Assembly: GCA_019739225.1 (NCBI GenBank) | Contig: JAHHDT010000001.1 | Span: 186,001 to 250,000, forward strand | Length of the DNA: 64,000 nt | Direction of reading: 5' to 3' | DNA from: Aquamicrobium sp. | GTDB lineage: Bacteria > Pseudomonadota > Alphaproteobacteria > Rhizobiales > Rhizobiaceae | Part shown: positions 56,066 through 64,000 of the stretch, in pieces | Layout of the letters: every line of letters begins with the position of its first letter | How positions within the stretch are numbered: position 1 is the stretch's first letter | Program-made: the position numbers and the translations under genes | Notes under the pieces: generated by a model | Told to the model about the DNA's origin: nothing | Seen by the model: the letters and a program-made list of their open reading frames with translations, nothing else | The model's database searches: none

Positions 56066-56782
56066 TTGAAGCCCGCCCATATCGCGATCATCATGGACGG
56101 CAACGGCCGCTGGGCCAAGGCACGTGGCCTCCCGCGCGCCGCCGGCCATCGCGCCGGCGTGGAAGCGCTGCGCCGCACGGTGAGGGCGGCCGGCGACCTC
56201 GGCATCGAATGGCTCACGGTCTATGCGTTCTCGTCTGAGAACTGGTCCCGGCCGAAGGCCGAAGTCAGCGACCTGATGGGCTTGCTGAAACTGTTCATCC
56301 GCCGCGACCTTGCCGAAATCCACCAGGCAGGAGTGCGTGTGCTCATGATCGGCGAGCGGGCAAGCCTCGCCCCCGACATCCGGGCGCTCGTCGAGGAAGC
56401 CGAGACGCTGACAGCCGCAAACAAGGCGATGAACCTCGTGATCGCCTTCAACTACGGTGCGCGCGACGAAATCGCCCGCGCGGCCACGGCAATTGCCGAA
56501 GCAGCGCGCGCAGGAACGCTCGATCCGGCCGACATCACGCCGGAGGCATTCGGCCAGTTCCTCGACACCAGACTGATCCCCGATCCCGACCTGATCGTTC
56601 GCACGAGCGGCGAGCAGCGCCTATCCAATTTCCTTCTCTGGCAGGCGGCCTATTCAGAGCTGGTCTTCATGCCCTGCTATTGGCCCGATTTCGGGATGGC
56701 GGAACTCGAACAGGCGATCGAGAGCTTTGCAGCGCGCGAACGCCGGTTTGGCCGCGTGACCGCACGCGACGTCGCCCTATGA
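56066..56782 (+). CDS. uppS: Isoprenyl (undecaprenyl) diphosphate synthase
   Basis: The 238-residue cis-prenyltransferase has [25 protein letters not shown] with the catalytic Asp, [15 protein letters not shown], and [29 protein letters not shown]. It makes the C55 carrier for peptidoglycan. I start at the TTG at 56066 because AAGGAAACGGGAT precedes it and it gives the family N-terminus ([12 protein letters not shown]). A TTG at 56024 is alternative. Its stop overlaps the cdsA start. Confidence 0.94.
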   Translation: MKPAHIAIIMDGNGRWAKARGLPRAAGHRAGVEALRRTVRAAGDLGIEWLTVYAFSSENWSRPKAEVSDLMGLLKLFIRRDLAEIHQAGVRVLMIGERASLAPDIRALVEEAETLTAANKAMNLVIAFNYGARDEIARAATAIAEAARAGTLDPADITPEAFGQFLDTRLIPDPDLIVRTSGEQRLSNFLLWQAAYSELVFMPCYWPDFGMAELEQAIESFAARERRFGRVTARDVAL

Positions 56783-57615
56783 CGAAGGGCGCCGGCCGCA
56801 GCAACCTGCAGCAGCGTGTCGTGTCGGCCGTCGTGCTCGTGGCGCTGGCGCTGGCGCTTACCTGGGCCGGCGGGTTCTGGTATCGCATTCTGTGTGCAGG
56901 AATTGCCGGCGCGGTCCTCTACGAATGGATGACGATGGCGTGGCCGCGCGAGGCCGCCGCGCATCGCATTGTTCTGGCGGTTCTGCTGGCTGTCGTGCTG
57001 GCCATGGTGCTGGCTGGCGTACCGGTGGCGACACTGTTCCTTGCGCTTGCAGCAGCCGTGGTCGCCGGCGCTGCACATGCTGCGTACGACCAGCGAGGTT
57101 TCTGGCCGGTTGCCGGCCTCGCCTATGCAGGGCTCTCCGCGATTTCGCTGGCCGCGCTGCGGGGCGACGATGCGGCCGGGCTGGCTGCAACCCTTTTCCT
57201 CTTCGCGGTCGTATGGGCGACCGACATTCTGGCCTATTTCGTCGGACGCGCCGTTGGCGGACCCAAGCTTGCTCCGTCGATTTCGCCCGGCAAGACCTGG
57301 AGCGGCGCCATCGGCGGGACCATCGCCGGCATTGCAGTCGGCGGCGTGGTCGCGCTTTATGCCGGCATCCTCTGGGGAATGGCGGCGACAGCCGCGCTGG
57401 CTTTCGTCCTCTCTGTCGTCTCGCAGCTTGGCGACCTTTTCGAATCGTCGCTGAAGCGGCGGTTCGGCGCCAAGGATTCGGGCGGGCTCATTCCCGGCCA
57501 TGGCGGCGTCATGGACCGTGTCGACGGACTGGTTGCGGCGGCGTTCGTGCTTTTCATCATCGGTGCGCTCGCTTCCGGAATGGACACGCCCGCACATGCG
57601 CTGTTCGGTCGCTGA
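56779..57615 (+). CDS. cdsA: Phosphatidate cytidylyltransferase
   Basis: The 278-residue membrane enzyme has about eight helices and the CdsA signature [40 protein letters not shown] near the C-terminus, with the Asp residues that bind the metal. It makes CDP-diacylglycerol from phosphatidate and CTP. It overlaps uppS by 4 bases (ATGA). dxr, found in this position in some genomes, is absent between cdsA and rseP. Confidence 0.95.
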   Translation: MTKGAGRSNLQQRVVSAVVLVALALALTWAGGFWYRILCAGIAGAVLYEWMTMAWPREAAAHRIVLAVLLAVVLAMVLAGVPVATLFLALAAAVVAGAAHAAYDQRGFWPVAGLAYAGLSAISLAALRGDDAAGLAATLFLFAVVWATDILAYFVGRAVGGPKLAPSISPGKTWSGAIGGTIAGIAVGGVVALYAGILWGMAATAALAFVLSVVSQLGDLFESSLKRRFGAKDSGGLIPGHGGVMDRVDGLVAAAFVLFIIGALASGMDTPAHALFGR

Positions 57616-57726
57616 CGCTGCACCATTTGCAGCCGCAGCAAATCGCGTCAGTTTCGGACACGGATTCGCCAGTATTTTTGCGCTAAGAGACGACAGGGTT
57701 GCGCGCCAAACGGGTAAGGGGCCGTC

Positions 57727-58869
57727 TTGAACGAATTTCTGACCACATTCTTCAGCTTCGACAATATCGTCATCACGACCATAATCCCCTTTCTGTTCGT
57801 GCTGACGGTCGTCGTGTTCGTCCACGAGATGGGGCACTATCTGGTCGGCCGCTGGTGCGGCATCGGGGTGCGCGAATTCTCGATCGGTTTCGGGCCGGAG
57901 CTCTTCGGTTTCAACGACAGGCGCGGAACGCGCTGGAAGCTCTCGGCGATTCCGCTTGGCGGATACGTCAAGTTCGTCGGCGACATGAGCGTGACCAGCG
58001 AACCCTCCAGCCGCGAAGAGGACGAAGCGCTCAGCCCGGAGGAGCGCAAGGTCGCGTTCCATCTGCAGCCGGTCTGGAAGCGCGCTGCGACCGTTTTTGC
58101 CGGTCCTCTGTTCAATTTCCTGCTGGCGATCGCCGTGTTCACGGTGATGTTCTCGATCTACGGACGCTATGTTGCCGAACCGACGGTCGCGGAGGTGCGC
58201 GCCGACAGCCCGGCCGAGGCCGCCGGCTTCCTTCCGGGCGACCGCTTCGTCTCGGTCGACGGGCGCCGCATCGACACGTTTGGTGACGTGCAGCGGCTCG
58301 TTTCGGGCCGCGCCGGCGATTCCATTGTTTTCGTGATGCTTCGCGACGGCGCGGAAGTGACGCTCACGGCAACGCCGGAAGTCGTGGAACAGGAAGATGC
58401 GCTCGGCAATACCATCCGCGTCGGCGTCATCGGCGTTGTCAACAATGCCGAGCTCGGCCAGCCGCGACACCTGACGTTCAATCCCGTTGAGGCGGCCGGT
58501 GAGGCGGTCAAGGAGACCGGATACATCATCGCCCGGACCGGGCAATTCCTGCAGCGCTTTGCGGTGGGGCGCGAAGACCGCTGCCAGCTCGGCGGCCCCG
58601 TGAAGATCGCCGACATGGCGGGCAGGGCGGCAGCACTCGGGTTCGAATGGCTTGTGCAGCTTGTTGCGCTGCTCTCCGTCGGCATCGGCTTTCTGAACCT
58701 TCTGCCGATTCCGCCCCTCGACGGCGGGCATCTGGTGTTCTATGGGGTCGAGGCCGTCATGAGGCGCCCGGTGTCGGAACGGATCATGGAGATGGTCTAC
58801 CGAATCGGTCTGGTGCTGGTGCTGGCATTTATGGTGTTCGTTTTCTGGAATGACCTATTCGGTTGCTGA
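57727..58869 (+). CDS. rseP: Site-2 metalloprotease RseP (MmpA-type)
   Basis: The 380-residue membrane protease has the zinc motif HEMGH (His33, Glu34, His37) in the first helix, a PDZ domain (about 140-230, EPTVAEVRADSPAEAAGFLPGDRFVSVDGRRI), and the C-terminal LLPIPPLDGGHL with the Asp ligand. It cleaves membrane-embedded substrates after a first cut, such as anti-sigma factors or, in Caulobacter, PodJ. The start is a TTG at 57727 with AAGGGG six bases upstream. bamA follows, 219 bases on. Confidence 0.94.
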   Translation: MNEFLTTFFSFDNIVITTIIPFLFVLTVVVFVHEMGHYLVGRWCGIGVREFSIGFGPELFGFNDRRGTRWKLSAIPLGGYVKFVGDMSVTSEPSSREEDEALSPEERKVAFHLQPVWKRAATVFAGPLFNFLLAIAVFTVMFSIYGRYVAEPTVAEVRADSPAEAAGFLPGDRFVSVDGRRIDTFGDVQRLVSGRAGDSIVFVMLRDGAEVTLTATPEVVEQEDALGNTIRVGVIGVVNNAELGQPRHLTFNPVEAAGEAVKETGYIIARTGQFLQRFAVGREDRCQLGGPVKIADMAGRAAALGFEWLVQLVALLSVGIGFLNLLPIPPLDGGHLVFYGVEAVMRRPVSERIMEMVYRIGLVLVLAFMVFVFWNDLFGC

Positions 58870-58964
58870 AATATGAAGGAAATGCGTGACTTGGCGCTGC
58901 GATTGACCGCTCGTTTACCATGAGGTCGAATTGGAGTGACGCGAATGCCACGCTCGGGGATTTA

Positions 58965-58980
58965 GTAAACGCATGTTAAC
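58965..58980 (+). promoter_or_regulatory. Candidate CtrA site upstream of bamA
   Basis: GTAA-ACGCATG-TTAAC at 58965-58980 differs by one base from the CtrA consensus TTAA-N7-TTAAC and lies 109 bases before the bamA ATG. The match is suggestive only. Confidence 0.4.
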
Positions 58981-59088
58981 CCGAAGCCTTGCGTGTATGG
59001 AAAATACGGGTAATACGGTAGCAGAATTGACCGCGACGTCCGGGTTTCTCGCCGTGGGGACTACGAGAATAAAAGGTTTTAAAGCCCA

Positions 59089-61491
59089 ATGAAGGCAGCT
59101 TCCAGTTTGTTGAGCGCCGCTTCGGCGGCCGCCCTTTCGGTCGGTTTCGTACTGTCCGGCGCCGGCGCGTTCCAGCTTGCCTCGATCACGGTGGCGCAGG
59201 CCGCCGTCGTCAGCAGCATCGAAGTCCGCGGCAACAGCCGCGTTGACGCCGAAACCATCCGCAACAACACCGGCATTCGCCCCGGTCAGAATTTCAGCAA
59301 CGCCGACGTTGACGAAGCGGTCAAGCGGCTGTTTGCGATGGGGCTGTTCTCCGATGTGCGCATCAACCAGTCCGGGTCGACGCTGGTCGTCAGCGTCGAT
59401 GAAAACGCGATCGTCAACCAGGTGCTGTTCCAGGGCAACCGGCGCCTGAAGGATGCCGATCTCGGCCGTCAGATTCAGCTTCGCCCTCGCGGAGCATATT
59501 CGAGCGCCATGATGGAGGCCGATGCCGAAACGATTCGGCAGGCCTATGGCCGCACCGGTCGTGAGGACGCCATCGTCTCGCCGGAAGTGGTCGATCTCGG
59601 GGAAGGCCGCGTCAACGTCGTCTTCAATATCCAGGAAGGCGGGCGCACCAAGATTGCCTCGGTCAGCTTCGAGGGCAATACCGCGTTCTCCGACGGCCGC
59701 CTGCGCGAAGTGGTCGCGATCAAGCAGTCCAACGTCATGTCGTGGCTCACCCGCAACGACATCTACGACGAGGATCGCCTGCGTGCCGACGAGGAAGCCC
59801 TGCGCCGCTTCTATTACAATCGAGGCTTTGCCGACTTCCGCGTGATCTCCGCCTTTGGCGAGTTCGACGACGCGGCCAATGCCTATCGCGTCAACTTCAC
59901 GGTCGACGAGGGGCAGCGTTACCGCTTCGGCTCCATCGATGTGGAAAGCACCGTCGAGGGCCTGGATAGCGAGACGCTGCGTGGCGAACTCGAGTCGCGG
60001 ACCGGCAACTACTACAGCGCCGAGGCCGTCGAGGATACGCTGGTGGGGCTGTCGGAGCGCGTTGCCGATCTCGGCTATGCCTTCGCGCAGGTGACCCCGC
60101 GCGGCGACCGCAACTTCGAGAACCAGACGATTTCGGTGGTTTACACGATCGATCAGGGGCCTCGCGCCTATATCGAGCGCATCGAAATCCGCGGCAACCA
60201 GCGCACGCGCGATTACGTGATTCGCCGCGAGTTCGATTTCAGCGAAGGCGACGCGTTCAATCAGGTTCTCATCCAGCGCGCAAAGCGCCGGCTGGAGCGG
60301 CTTGATTTCTTTGAGACCGTCAACATTGCCACTGCGCCGGGCTCCGAGCCAGACCGCGTGATTCTGGTTGTCGACGTGATCGAGAAGTCGACCGGCGAAC
60401 TGTCGATCGGTGGCGGCTACACCACCGGCAACTCCGCGACCTCCGGTTTCAGCGTCGAAGGCTCGATTGCCGAGCGCAACTTCCTTGGTCGCGGCCAGTC
60501 CATCCGCCTCGCGGTTGCTGGCGGACGGAACTCGCGCGACTACACGATCTCCTTCACGGAGCCGTATTTCCTTGGCCGTCGTATCAGCGCCGGCTTCGAC
60601 ATCTACCGGCAGACACGCGAGTACAGCCAGGGCTATGACAGCGAGCTTACCGGCGGCACCGTACGTTTCGGCCTGCCGATCACGGAGGCGCTGAGCACGC
60701 AGTTCGCCTACAACCTGACGCAGGAAAAATACGTCTACAGCGGCGTCTGCCTTGATGATAATGGCAACCCGATCCCGAACGATCCGCGATGCACGCTGTC
60801 TGACTATCTGAAGGACGCCATCGAAAACCAGAGCCCCTGGACCAAGTCCTCGGTCAGCGGCACGCTGTTGTTCAATACCATTGACGACATGCGTAACCCG
60901 CGAGAGGGTCTCTACCTCAACGGTACGGTAGAGGTTGCAGGTCTCGGGGGCGATGCACAGTGGACCAAGCTGACCGCGCGCGGCAGCTACTACCACCTGC
61001 TGTCCGAGGAGATGGATCTCGTCGGCCTGCTTTCCGCAGGCGCTGGGCACATCGCGTCCTATGGCAATGACGGACTGCGCGTGTTCGATCATTTCCAGAA
61101 CAATGATCGCATGATCCGCGGCTTCAAGAGCAACGGTATCGGCCCCTACCAGACCACGCTCAATGCCAATGGTGACACGGTTTACAACCATCTCGGCGGC
61201 ACCACCTACTTCAATGCGTCCGCCGAAGTGCAGTTCCCGATGCCGTTCATTCCGACGGGCATCGGCCTGCGTGCTGCCGCCTTTGCTGACGCTGCGACCC
61301 TCTACGGCAACAAGCTGAGCGGTCAAGGCGCTGTTCTGGGGAGCGAATTGGAGTGGCGCGCATCGGTCGGTGCGAGCTTGATCTGGGCCTCGCCCTTCGG
61401 TCCGCTGCGCGTCGACTACGCCGTGCCGGTCATGAAGGAAGAAGGCGACCAGATTCAGAACTTCAGCTTCGGTATCTCGACCCGGTTCTAG
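59089..61491 (+). CDS. bamA: Outer-membrane assembly factor BamA
   Basis: The 800-residue protein has a signal region (about 1-40), five POTRA domains (about 45-400; first SSIEVRGNSRVDAETIRNNTGIRPGQNFSNADVDEAVKRLF), and a C-terminal 16-strand beta-barrel. The barrel includes GRGQSIRLAVAGGRNSRDYTISFTEPYFLGRRISAGFD and the lid-lock motif IRGFKSNGIGP. It ends in an aromatic TRF. It folds and inserts outer-membrane proteins. It has its own 219-base upstream region with a candidate CtrA site, and lpxD follows. Confidence 0.96.
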   Translation: MKAASSLLSAASAAALSVGFVLSGAGAFQLASITVAQAAVVSSIEVRGNSRVDAETIRNNTGIRPGQNFSNADVDEAVKRLFAMGLFSDVRINQSGSTLVVSVDENAIVNQVLFQGNRRLKDADLGRQIQLRPRGAYSSAMMEADAETIRQAYGRTGREDAIVSPEVVDLGEGRVNVVFNIQEGGRTKIASVSFEGNTAFSDGRLREVVAIKQSNVMSWLTRNDIYDEDRLRADEEALRRFYYNRGFADFRVISAFGEFDDAANAYRVNFTVDEGQRYRFGSIDVESTVEGLDSETLRGELESRTGNYYSAEAVEDTLVGLSERVADLGYAFAQVTPRGDRNFENQTISVVYTIDQGPRAYIERIEIRGNQRTRDYVIRREFDFSEGDAFNQVLIQRAKRRLERLDFFETVNIATAPGSEPDRVILVVDVIEKSTGELSIGGGYTTGNSATSGFSVEGSIAERNFLGRGQSIRLAVAGGRNSRDYTISFTEPYFLGRRISAGFDIYRQTREYSQGYDSELTGGTVRFGLPITEALSTQFAYNLTQEKYVYSGVCLDDNGNPIPNDPRCTLSDYLKDAIENQSPWTKSSVSGTLLFNTIDDMRNPREGLYLNGTVEVAGLGGDAQWTKLTARGSYYHLLSEEMDLVGLLSAGAGHIASYGNDGLRVFDHFQNNDRMIRGFKSNGIGPYQTTLNANGDTVYNHLGGTTYFNASAEVQFPMPFIPTGIGLRAAAFADAATLYGNKLSGQGAVLGSELEWRASVGASLIWASPFGPLRVDYAVPVMKEEGDQIQNFSFGISTRF

Positions 61492-61640
61492 CGCGTCGTG
61501 CCGGCAGTGGGGCGGCTGCGGCAGGTCCGTTGCGCAACGAACGACGATGAGCGCGGCTTCGATCCAACCGGAGCGGGCCGCGCCCTGAACACGGGCAAGG
61601 CGCTTCCGGGCTGGCAACCGGCCCGGAAGAGAAGGTTTGC

Positions 61641-62699
61641 ATGACCGATCCGGTATTCTTCGAACCGTCGCGCCGGTTTACCGCGGTAGAGATCGCGACG
61701 CTGACGGGAGCGGAACTCCGCACGCCCGACCTGGCTCAGAACGAGGTGTCGGCACTCGTTGCAGCCGGCGAAGGCGGTCCCGGCTCACTTATCTTCATTG
61801 ACGGCAAGCGCAATGCGGCGAAACTCGAGACCATCGAGGCTTCGGTTGTGCTTTGCACCGACGACGTTGCCGGTTCCGTGCGCGACGGAAGTGCCATCAT
61901 CGTTTCCGCCAAGCCGCAATCCGATTTCGCGGCAATCGGCAGGATCATGTTTCCGGCTGCCGTGCGCCCATCGCCGCTGACGGGCGAAACCGGCGTGTCG
62001 CCTGGCGCCCACGTTCATCCCGATGCACTGATCGAGCCAGGCGCGATTATCGAGGCTGGCGCTGTCGTAGGCCCGCGTGCCGCGATCGGCAGCGGAACCG
62101 TAATCGCGCCGACGGCGGTGATAGGGTCTTCCTGCCAGGTCGGGCGCGACAGTTTCGTGGGGCCGGGGGCATCGGTTCAGAACGCGCTTATCGGCAACCG
62201 CGTCATCATCCATGCCGGCGTGCGGATCGGACAGGACGGCTTTGGCTTTGCCGCGGGCCGGTCCGGGCCGGAAAAGATCCCGCAGATCGGACGGGTCATC
62301 ATACAGGATGACGTCGAGATCGGGGCGAATACCACGGTCGACCGCGGCACGCTCTCCGACACCATCATCGGTGAAGGCTCCAAGATCGATAACCTCGTCC
62401 AGATAGCCCACAACGTGCGGATCGGCCGCTCCTGCCTGATCGCCGGCCTTTGTGGCCTGTCGGGATCGGTGACGTTGGGCGACGGCGTCATGCTGGGCGG
62501 CAGCGTCGGCCTTGCCGACCACATCAGCATCGGCAGCGGCGCGGCCATTGCGGCGCGCAGCGGCGTCATGAACGATGTTCCGGCAGGCGCACGGTGGGGC
62601 GGAGCACCGGCACAGCCGCTGAAGAGCCTTTTCAGAGAGATCGCAACGATCCGAAAGCTTACCAACGATCAGACGGGAAAGGGACCGCGGGATGAATGA
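61641..62699 (+). CDS. lpxD: UDP-3-O-acylglucosamine N-acyltransferase
   Basis: The 352-residue protein has an N-terminal UDP-binding region (about 10-100) and a left-handed beta-helix of hexapeptide repeats (about 115-320): [43 protein letters not shown] and the catalytic-His block [27 protein letters not shown]. It adds the second acyl chain in lipid A synthesis. It overlaps fabZ by 8 bases. Confidence 0.96.
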   Translation: MTDPVFFEPSRRFTAVEIATLTGAELRTPDLAQNEVSALVAAGEGGPGSLIFIDGKRNAAKLETIEASVVLCTDDVAGSVRDGSAIIVSAKPQSDFAAIGRIMFPAAVRPSPLTGETGVSPGAHVHPDALIEPGAIIEAGAVVGPRAAIGSGTVIAPTAVIGSSCQVGRDSFVGPGASVQNALIGNRVIIHAGVRIGQDGFGFAAGRSGPEKIPQIGRVIIQDDVEIGANTTVDRGTLSDTIIGEGSKIDNLVQIAHNVRIGRSCLIAGLCGLSGSVTLGDGVMLGGSVGLADHISIGSGAAIAARSGVMNDVPAGARWGGAPAQPLKSLFREIATIRKLTNDQTGKGPRDE

Positions 62700-63165
62700 C
62701 GCCGCAGCCGCCAACTCGCTCGACAGCCTGGATATACTTGGCCTAATGCGGCTGCTGCCGCATCGCTATCCGTTTCTGCTTGTCGACCGCATCATCGAGA
62801 TCGACGGCGACAATTCGGCAATCGGCATCAAGAACGTCACGGCGAACGAGCCCCATTTTCAGGGGCACTTTCCCGAGCAGCCGGTGATGCCGGGCGTCCT
62901 TATCGTCGAAGCGATGGCCCAGACGGCAGGCGCGATCTGCATTCGCTCAACCGGCGAGGACAAGCCGTCGCTGGTCTATTTCATGACCATCGACAACGCC
63001 AAGTTCCGGCGTCCGGTGGTGCCTGGCGACCGTCTGGAGATACACGTCAGGAAGCTCAAGCAGCGCGGCAATATCTGGCGTTTCGCCTGTGAAGCGATCG
63101 TCGAGGGCACCAAGGTTGCCGAGGCCGAGATTTCGGCGATGATGTCGCCCAAGCCGGCAAACTGA
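62692..63165 (+). CDS. fabZ: 3-hydroxyacyl-ACP dehydratase FabZ
   Basis: The 157-residue hot-dog-fold enzyme has [23 protein letters not shown] with the catalytic His, and [26 protein letters not shown] with the catalytic Glu. It dehydrates 3-hydroxyacyl-ACP in fatty acid synthesis, competing with lipid A synthesis for the same substrate, which explains its place between lpxD and lpxA. It starts 8 bases inside the lpxD end. Confidence 0.96.
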   Translation: MNDAAAANSLDSLDILGLMRLLPHRYPFLLVDRIIEIDGDNSAIGIKNVTANEPHFQGHFPEQPVMPGVLIVEAMAQTAGAICIRSTGEDKPSLVYFMTIDNAKFRRPVVPGDRLEIHVRKLKQRGNIWRFACEAIVEGTKVAEAEISAMMSPKPAN

Positions 63166-63178
63166 GCCGCCGAGGATC

Positions 63179-64000
63179 ATGACCAGCGAAACTTTCATCC
63201 ACCAGACCGCCTTTGTGGAGCCGGGTGCGCAACTTGGCGCTGGTGTCCATGTCGGCCCCTTTTGCCATGTGGGCGCGGAGGTCGTGCTTGGCGACAATGT
63301 GCACCTTGCCGGCCACGTCTCGGTAACGGGCGCCACCACGGTCGGCGCGAACACGCGCGCACAGGCGTTTGCCGCCCTTGGCGGGCCGCCGCAGGATTCC
63401 AAACACAAGGGCGGTCGCACGACGCTGACGATCGGCGAAAACTGCGACATACGCGAATCCGTGACCATGAATGTCGGCACCGATAGCGGACGCGGTGCGA
63501 CGACCGTCGGCGCCAACGGCTTCTTCCTGGCCTATTCGCATGTCGCGCATGATTGCATCGTCGGCGACCACGTCACGCTTACCCATGGCGCCACGCTCGG
63601 CGGCCATTGCGAGATCGGCGACTACGTCATCGTAGGCGGCCTGACTGCCATCCACCAGTTCGTCCGCGTTGGGCGCCGCGCGTTCCTGGGCGGCTGTTCG
63701 GCCGTGGTAGGCGACGTGATTCCCTACGGCATGGCTGTGGGCAACCGGGCGAAGCTGCGCGGGTTCAACGTGGTCGGCCTCAAACGCTCAGGCATGGCGC
63801 GCAGTGACCTTGCAAATCTGCGCGCGGCCTATCGCATCCTGTTCTCGCCCGAGAAGCCCCTGCTCGAAAGTGCCGAGGACGTGCGGGTGCAGTTTGCCGA
63901 CTCGCCGGCGGTCATCGAGATCGTCGATTTCATCACGCAGCGCGGTAAGCGCCACTTCGCCGTACCGCCGCTCGATGGCGACGACGCCGCGGATGATGAC
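63179..64000 (+). CDS. lpxA: UDP-N-acetylglucosamine acyltransferase LpxA, 3' end cut by window edge
   Basis: From the ATG at 63179, 274 codons run open to the right edge. The protein is a left-handed beta-helix: TFIHQTAFVEPGAQLGAGVHVGPFCHVGAEVVLGDNVHLAGHVSVTG, NGFFLAYSHVAHDCIVGDHVTLTHGATLGGHCEIGDYVIVGG with the catalytic His, and a C-terminal helical part NLRAAYRILFSPEKPLLESAEDV. It starts lipid A synthesis. The stop should be close, as family length is about 260-280 residues. lpxI and lpxB are expected next but are outside. Confidence 0.95.
   Translation, partial: MTSETFIHQTAFVEPGAQLGAGVHVGPFCHVGAEVVLGDNVHLAGHVSVTGATTVGANTRAQAFAALGGPPQDSKHKGGRTTLTIGENCDIRESVTMNVGTDSGRGATTVGANGFFLAYSHVAHDCIVGDHVTLTHGATLGGHCEIGDYVIVGGLTAIHQFVRVGRRAFLGGCSAVVGDVIPYGMAVGNRAKLRGFNVVGLKRSGMARSDLANLRAAYRILFSPEKPLLESAEDVRVQFADSPAVIEIVDFITQRGKRHFAVPPLDGDDAADDD

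Noticed and set aside
56677-58731. Minus-strand open frame of 684 codons opposite cdsA and rseP
   Set aside because: Shadow frame. Both plus-strand genes carry catalytic signatures.
58915-61617. Minus-strand open frame of 900 codons opposite bamA
   Set aside because: It is a shadow frame produced by high GC and codon bias. bamA on the plus strand explains the sequence completely.
1-64000. Search for tRNA, rRNA, CRISPR arrays, phage or transposase genes
   Set aside because: I saw no T-arm/acceptor pairing typical of tRNA, no regularly spaced repeats, and no integrase, transposase or phage structural motifs. Gene content is core chromosomal.

Overview
The window is a continuous, gene-dense, high-GC stretch of an alphaproteobacterial chromosome. 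Gene content and order point to the Hyphomicrobiales (Rhizobiales), most likely the Mesorhizobium/Phyllobacteriaceae side. The markers are cckA, divK-pleD, mipZ, a cysteine-poor DksA, a DinB with an N-terminal zinc finger, an EipB (DUF1849) homologue, a phasin, and the rpsB-tsf-pyrH-frr-uppS-cdsA-rseP-bamA-lpxD-fabZ-lpxA cluster. I see no tRNA, rRNA, CRISPR array, prophage, insertion sequence or plasmid-type gene. This is core genome, and I found no convincing undescribed multi-gene system. What looks unusual is mostly regulatory DNA, RNA-level structure and a few proteins with lost catalytic or metal-binding residues.

Layout. 1-5.3 kb: a CPA2-type cation/proton antiporter cut by the window edge, a small secreted protein, the ycjX-ycjF pair, a SixA-like phosphatase and dksA with a clear terminator. 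5.4-10.5 kb: a FliO-like membrane protein diverging from the cell-cycle kinase gene cckA, then an L,D-transpeptidase. 10.5-16 kb: dinB with a LexA-type box, GNAT, HAD, DUF3572, divK-pleD, a structured gene-free stretch, and rpmG. 16-28 kb, all minus strand apart from one small ORF: MFS, NUDIX, DUF983, rnr, topA, dprA, plsY, a catalytically degenerate dihydroorotase, and pyrB. Several neighbours there overlap by an ATGA junction. 28-37 kb: aidB-like dehydrogenase, AEC transporter, two small membrane proteins, ruvX, UPF0173 hydrolase, gatC-GNAT-gatA, a perfect 41-bp inverted repeat, ydcF and DUF599.

37-44 kb: a 42-codon membrane peptide with its own terminator, sdaA, DUF1489, mipZ-VWA-DnaJ, a DacA-type carboxypeptidase with SPOR domain, and a phasin with a promoter and possible PhaR operator. 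44-52.5 kb: clpS-clpA, azlC-azlD, HIT, DUF482, a glycerophosphodiesterase, RidA, EipB and DUF4031. 52.5-64 kb, all plus strand: the translation, envelope and lipid A cluster from rpsB to lpxA, which is cut by the right edge.

Two themes run through the window. The first is cell-cycle and division control: CckA phosphorelay, DivK, PleD and MipZ, with a near-consensus CtrA site ahead of bamA. The second is envelope construction: BamA, RseP, LpxD, FabZ, LpxA, UppS, CdsA, PlsY, DacA, L,D-transpeptidase and EipB. Coordinates of starts are my choices from Shine-Dalgarno-like sequences and family N-termini. All family assignments come from reading the translations, without database searches.
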